Shown piece by piece: positions 61,603 to 64,000 of a stretch of DNA of 64,000 bases. Made by a program: the position numbers and the translations under genes. Numbering within the stretch: position 1 is the first letter of the stretch; every line of letters starts with the position of its first letter. Origin of the DNA: Gordionus sp. m RMFG-2023. Its lineage: Eukaryota > Nematomorpha > Gordioida > Chordodea > Parachordodidae. The stretch is from assembly GCF_954871325.1 (NCBI RefSeq), contig NC_088775.1, positions 14,299,561-14,363,560 of the forward strand. Direction: 5' to 3'. The notes beneath the pieces are model-generated. The model made no database searches and had not been told where the DNA came from. It saw only the letters and a program-made list of their open reading frames with translations.

Positions 61603-62336
61603 TTGAGGTCTGTATTAGGCAATTTTTTTTAAAAAAATTTAATTCGCCCGCCCATTAGTCTAAAATTTTTTACCCACCCGCCCATTAGTCGAAAATTTTT
61701 ATAAAAAAAAATTCAGCATTACATCTATACAAAAAGTTATAATTTAGAAATTACTATATTAGCATAAAAAAAATATTCAAATTAAATTATGGATAATTTA
61801 ATTGATCAAATAAAATATTTATAAAAAAAATATAAATATAAAATTCATATTATATGTAATTCTAATGCAAAAATAATAATGAATTGACTTCTGGATTCAA
61901 ACAGGTTCTTCTTTGTTCTAAAAACCTTCCAGCAATCCTCGTTCAGAAGAAGCACTAGTTGCAGGAATTGCCAATATTTTTCTTGTTAATCTTGATAGCT
62001 TTGGCAAATCTCTTGTCGTTTCCACCAAAGTAGTTTTAAATATATCAAAAAGTTTACTTATTTTAAGAAAAAGTTTTTATGATACCAAAAAGGACATTTT
62101 AATTTTTAATATCTAAAAAAGTTCATAAGAACAATTTTTATTAATATTTACTTAAATGATTTTAAAAATTTGACCCGCCCTCCCATGTTTAAATTTCTTA
62201 ACCCGCCCATAGTTTAAAATTTTTTAAACCGCTTGCCTACCCGTTCTTAAAAATTTTTTGCCCGTCCACTCGCCTGCCCACTTAGATGAGCGAGCATGGG
62301 CAGGCGGGCCGAAACCCCGCCCAATGCAGATCTCTA
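61603..62336. mobile_element. GCCCGCCC-rich hAT-like miniature element, 734 bp
   Basis: The ends TTGAGGTCTGTATTAGGC and GCCCAATGCAGATCTCTA are inverted repeats with a few mismatches. The flanking octamers AGTCATCA (61595-61602) and TGTTATCA (62337-62344) match at six of eight positions. Both subterminal regions carry CGCCCGCCC-type motifs (61640-61690 and 62165-62320). The interior is AT-rich and non-coding. A sister terminus lies at about 50047. Confidence 0.7.
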
Positions 62337-62362
62337 TGTTATCATGCTAGCTCGAACCCAAG

Positions 62363-62697
62363 CAGGCACGTGATTAAGGGGGAGAATCCCCCCATCGCAA
62401 ATTTGCCTGTTCTCGTTATTTTGTCAATAAAATTTCCCTACACCCCTCCCCCCTCTCATCCAAATGTATACAATATATCACTCAGTATAAAGAAAAATTG
62501 AAAGAAATAATCTTTTAAAATACCGACTAAATCAAAATTTTCAGAAAAAAGTTAGTGAAAACTCAAAATTATTTTTTATAAAATTATAATATAACCAAAG
62601 GCCTACAAAAGTGGACTTAAAGACCTCCAATAAAATTTATGGCGGAAGTCACCGCCTAATAATTCTCCCCTCCATAGAAAAATTATGGATATGCCTG
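62363..62697. mobile_element. Probable 335-bp miniature element
   Basis: It starts CAGGCACGTGATTAAGGGGG and ends TATGGATATGCCTG, weakly inverted. The flanking octamers match at five of eight. Its right ~110 bp resembles 46865-46976 (AAAGGCCTACAA, GACTTAAA). It follows directly after another miniature element. Confidence 0.4.
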
Positions 62698-62705
62698 TGC
62701 CAAAG

Positions 62706-63720
62706 AAAAACAGTGTTTCCTAGAATAAACCTCAACAAATAGGAATTAGGTTTAAAGAGGGTAAAATGATATGAGTTAAGATATTCGCATAGCATATTAA
62801 AAATTGGTGTTATTGCATTCAAAATTTGAACTTTATCTTGTTATTTACTATATGTTGACCGATGCTTATTACCCTTCTTTCTTAGCAGGGATACAAACCG
62901 AACTATTTAACCATTAATATTCCTCAAACCTGATCACTTAAAAAGTTTATAACCCTGATCTCTAAAAATGATTCTAAACCAGTTTGAATCATTTGATATC
63001 CTCCATTTTTAAATATTATTTTACAATCTCACCTACCCATATTACCATATGGAAGTTCTCAAACTAAAAAATATTCTTTCCTATTATTATGGATATTTGA
63101 TTGATAGCAGAGAATCTAGGGAAACATTTTAAAAAGATGTATCATCTTAATATTCTAATTAGTTTGTATGCCAAATATAGGTTTGATTGTTAAGTTTTCT
63201 AAACGTACCTTTATTCAAATTGATTTATATTTAGCATGAATTCAGAACAGCCATTTTTGGGTTCTCTTCCATTCCCAATAAAATAAGCTAACGATGCCTT
63301 TAATGCTCACCAAACAAATTTATTTTAAAAATTTATATTGGTAATGCAAATTTAAAAAAATATAAATTTTGCTGAAAAAAAAGGTAGCTGGAAAAAAGAG
63401 AATTCGAATTCCAAACTACACAAAATATTATTAATCTTCAAATTTATTTTATTTATCTTATTTTCCTCATCATTCCATTTTGTTAGAGGGAAAAAAATTG
63501 TTGTAAGTATAATGAGTTGATAAAAAATTCGTGTACGAAAAAAAATAATCAAGATTAGATTTAACGCTCTCTATATATAAAAAAACATATTTTTTTGGTC
63601 TCTTGTTATCAAAAAACAATTTTTTAAAAAACATCTACATTAATGTTATTGCAAATTTATAAGGCGTTTTTTTATAAAATTATTAAGAGTCATATGTCTG
63701 TCTGGTCAATTTTTGAAAGG
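62706..63720. other. AT-rich stretch without features
   Basis: No gene or element could be supported. Confidence 0.5.
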
Positions 63721-63724
63721 GAAA

Positions 63725-63943
63725 ATGTTATCCACGCACTCTTATAAAGTTTTTTTAATGCTCTTAGTTTTAAGATCAACAAAATTAATGCTTTTTATAG
63801 ACATTTTGGGACAATCAAAAGCTGATTTGTCCATCAAACTTATATATAATATCAGGGCAAAGAACATTGATCGATTAGAAGCCATTAATAGTTTACTACC
63901 CTATGGAGAATCATGGGTCATTTATAGCGTTTTTTTGTTATAA
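63725..63943 (+). CDS. Possible exon or small ORF at window end
   Basis: A 72-codon frame from ATG 63725 has less biased composition than its surroundings: a hydrophobic first third (FLMLLVLRSTKLMLFIDI), then LGQSKADLSIKLIYNI, AKNIDRLEAINSLL and PYGESW. This reads more like part of a folded helical protein than a random frame. No family recognised. If it is an exon, the rest of the gene would lie beyond the window or upstream (for example the duplicated frame at 60.7-61.2 kb), but no splice link could be shown. Confidence 0.25.
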   Translation: MLSTHSYKVFLMLLVLRSTKLMLFIDILGQSKADLSIKLIYNIRAKNIDRLEAINSLLPYGESWVIYSVFLL

Positions 63944-64000
63944 GAAATATATCGGTTCTACTATAATCATATAGACTAAATTTAACAAACGTAAAACAAT

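Noticed and set aside
1-64000. CRISPR array, rRNA genes, bacterial-type operons
   Set aside because: No regularly spaced identical repeats with unique spacers, no rRNA signatures, and all gene structure is eukaryotic.

Overview
The window is very AT-rich (roughly three quarters A+T), gene-poor eukaryotic nuclear DNA, full of decayed transposons. The only gene of known function is a spliced, animal-type tartrate-resistant acid phosphatase. Its exons are 125-424 bp long and its introns run from 132 bp to about 6.2 kb. The long introns, the tartrate-resistant (type 5) phosphatase and the mix of hAT, Ty3/gypsy, LINE and tRNA-derived SINE fossils suggest a metazoan with an AT-rich genome, perhaps cnidarian or cnidarian-derived. 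The sequence alone does not settle the lineage.

Layout. 1-2.7 kb: no supported gene. 2.7-6.65 kb: a broken Ty3/gypsy fossil with a tRNA-headed SINE inside it (10-bp target duplication). 6.9-12.3 kb: a three-level nest. A GGTTCGG-rich miniature element holds a 4.6-kb element (terminal CATAGGCGTAG, target duplication TTCCACAC), which holds a 3.5-kb hAT transposon (terminal CAGAGACCTGCAG, target duplication ATATACAT) with a damaged BED/hATC transposase. 12.4-13.6 kb: a small ORF, a perfect 34-bp inverted repeat and one end of another hAT-like element. 14.3-16.1 kb: a second hAT transposase relic.

17.0-36.25 kb: the acid phosphatase locus, minus strand. Six exons at 36248-35825, 34288-34083, 33950-33826, 32136-31927, 25709-25562 and 22096-21836 join in consistent phase to a 457-residue protein that keeps all seven metal ligands of the family. 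A second copy of the last two exons lies downstream at 17770-17623 and about 17300-17040 and is decayed. The introns hold a LINE relic (28.5-31.75 kb) carrying its own 673-bp miniature element, plus foldback elements, tandem duplications and GGCC-rich hAT relics.

36.3-53.4 kb: no intact gene; a BED-finger fragment (37.7 kb), foldback elements, GGCC-rich hAT relics, a nested pair of terminal-inverted-repeat elements (43.8-45.0 kb) and a 1.6-kb hAT with an 8-bp target duplication (48.2-49.8 kb). 53.49-54.59 kb: one uninterrupted 366-codon reading frame with clearly gene-like composition and no recognised family. 54.6-64 kb: foldback elements, a recent 268-bp tandem duplication carrying a 50-codon frame twice, two further miniature elements and a few possible but unproven exons.

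The two credible host genes (the phosphatase and the 366-residue orphan) show no sign of acting together. Several of the repeat families look distinctive and may be undescribed. I found no rRNA gene, intact tRNA gene or CRISPR array.
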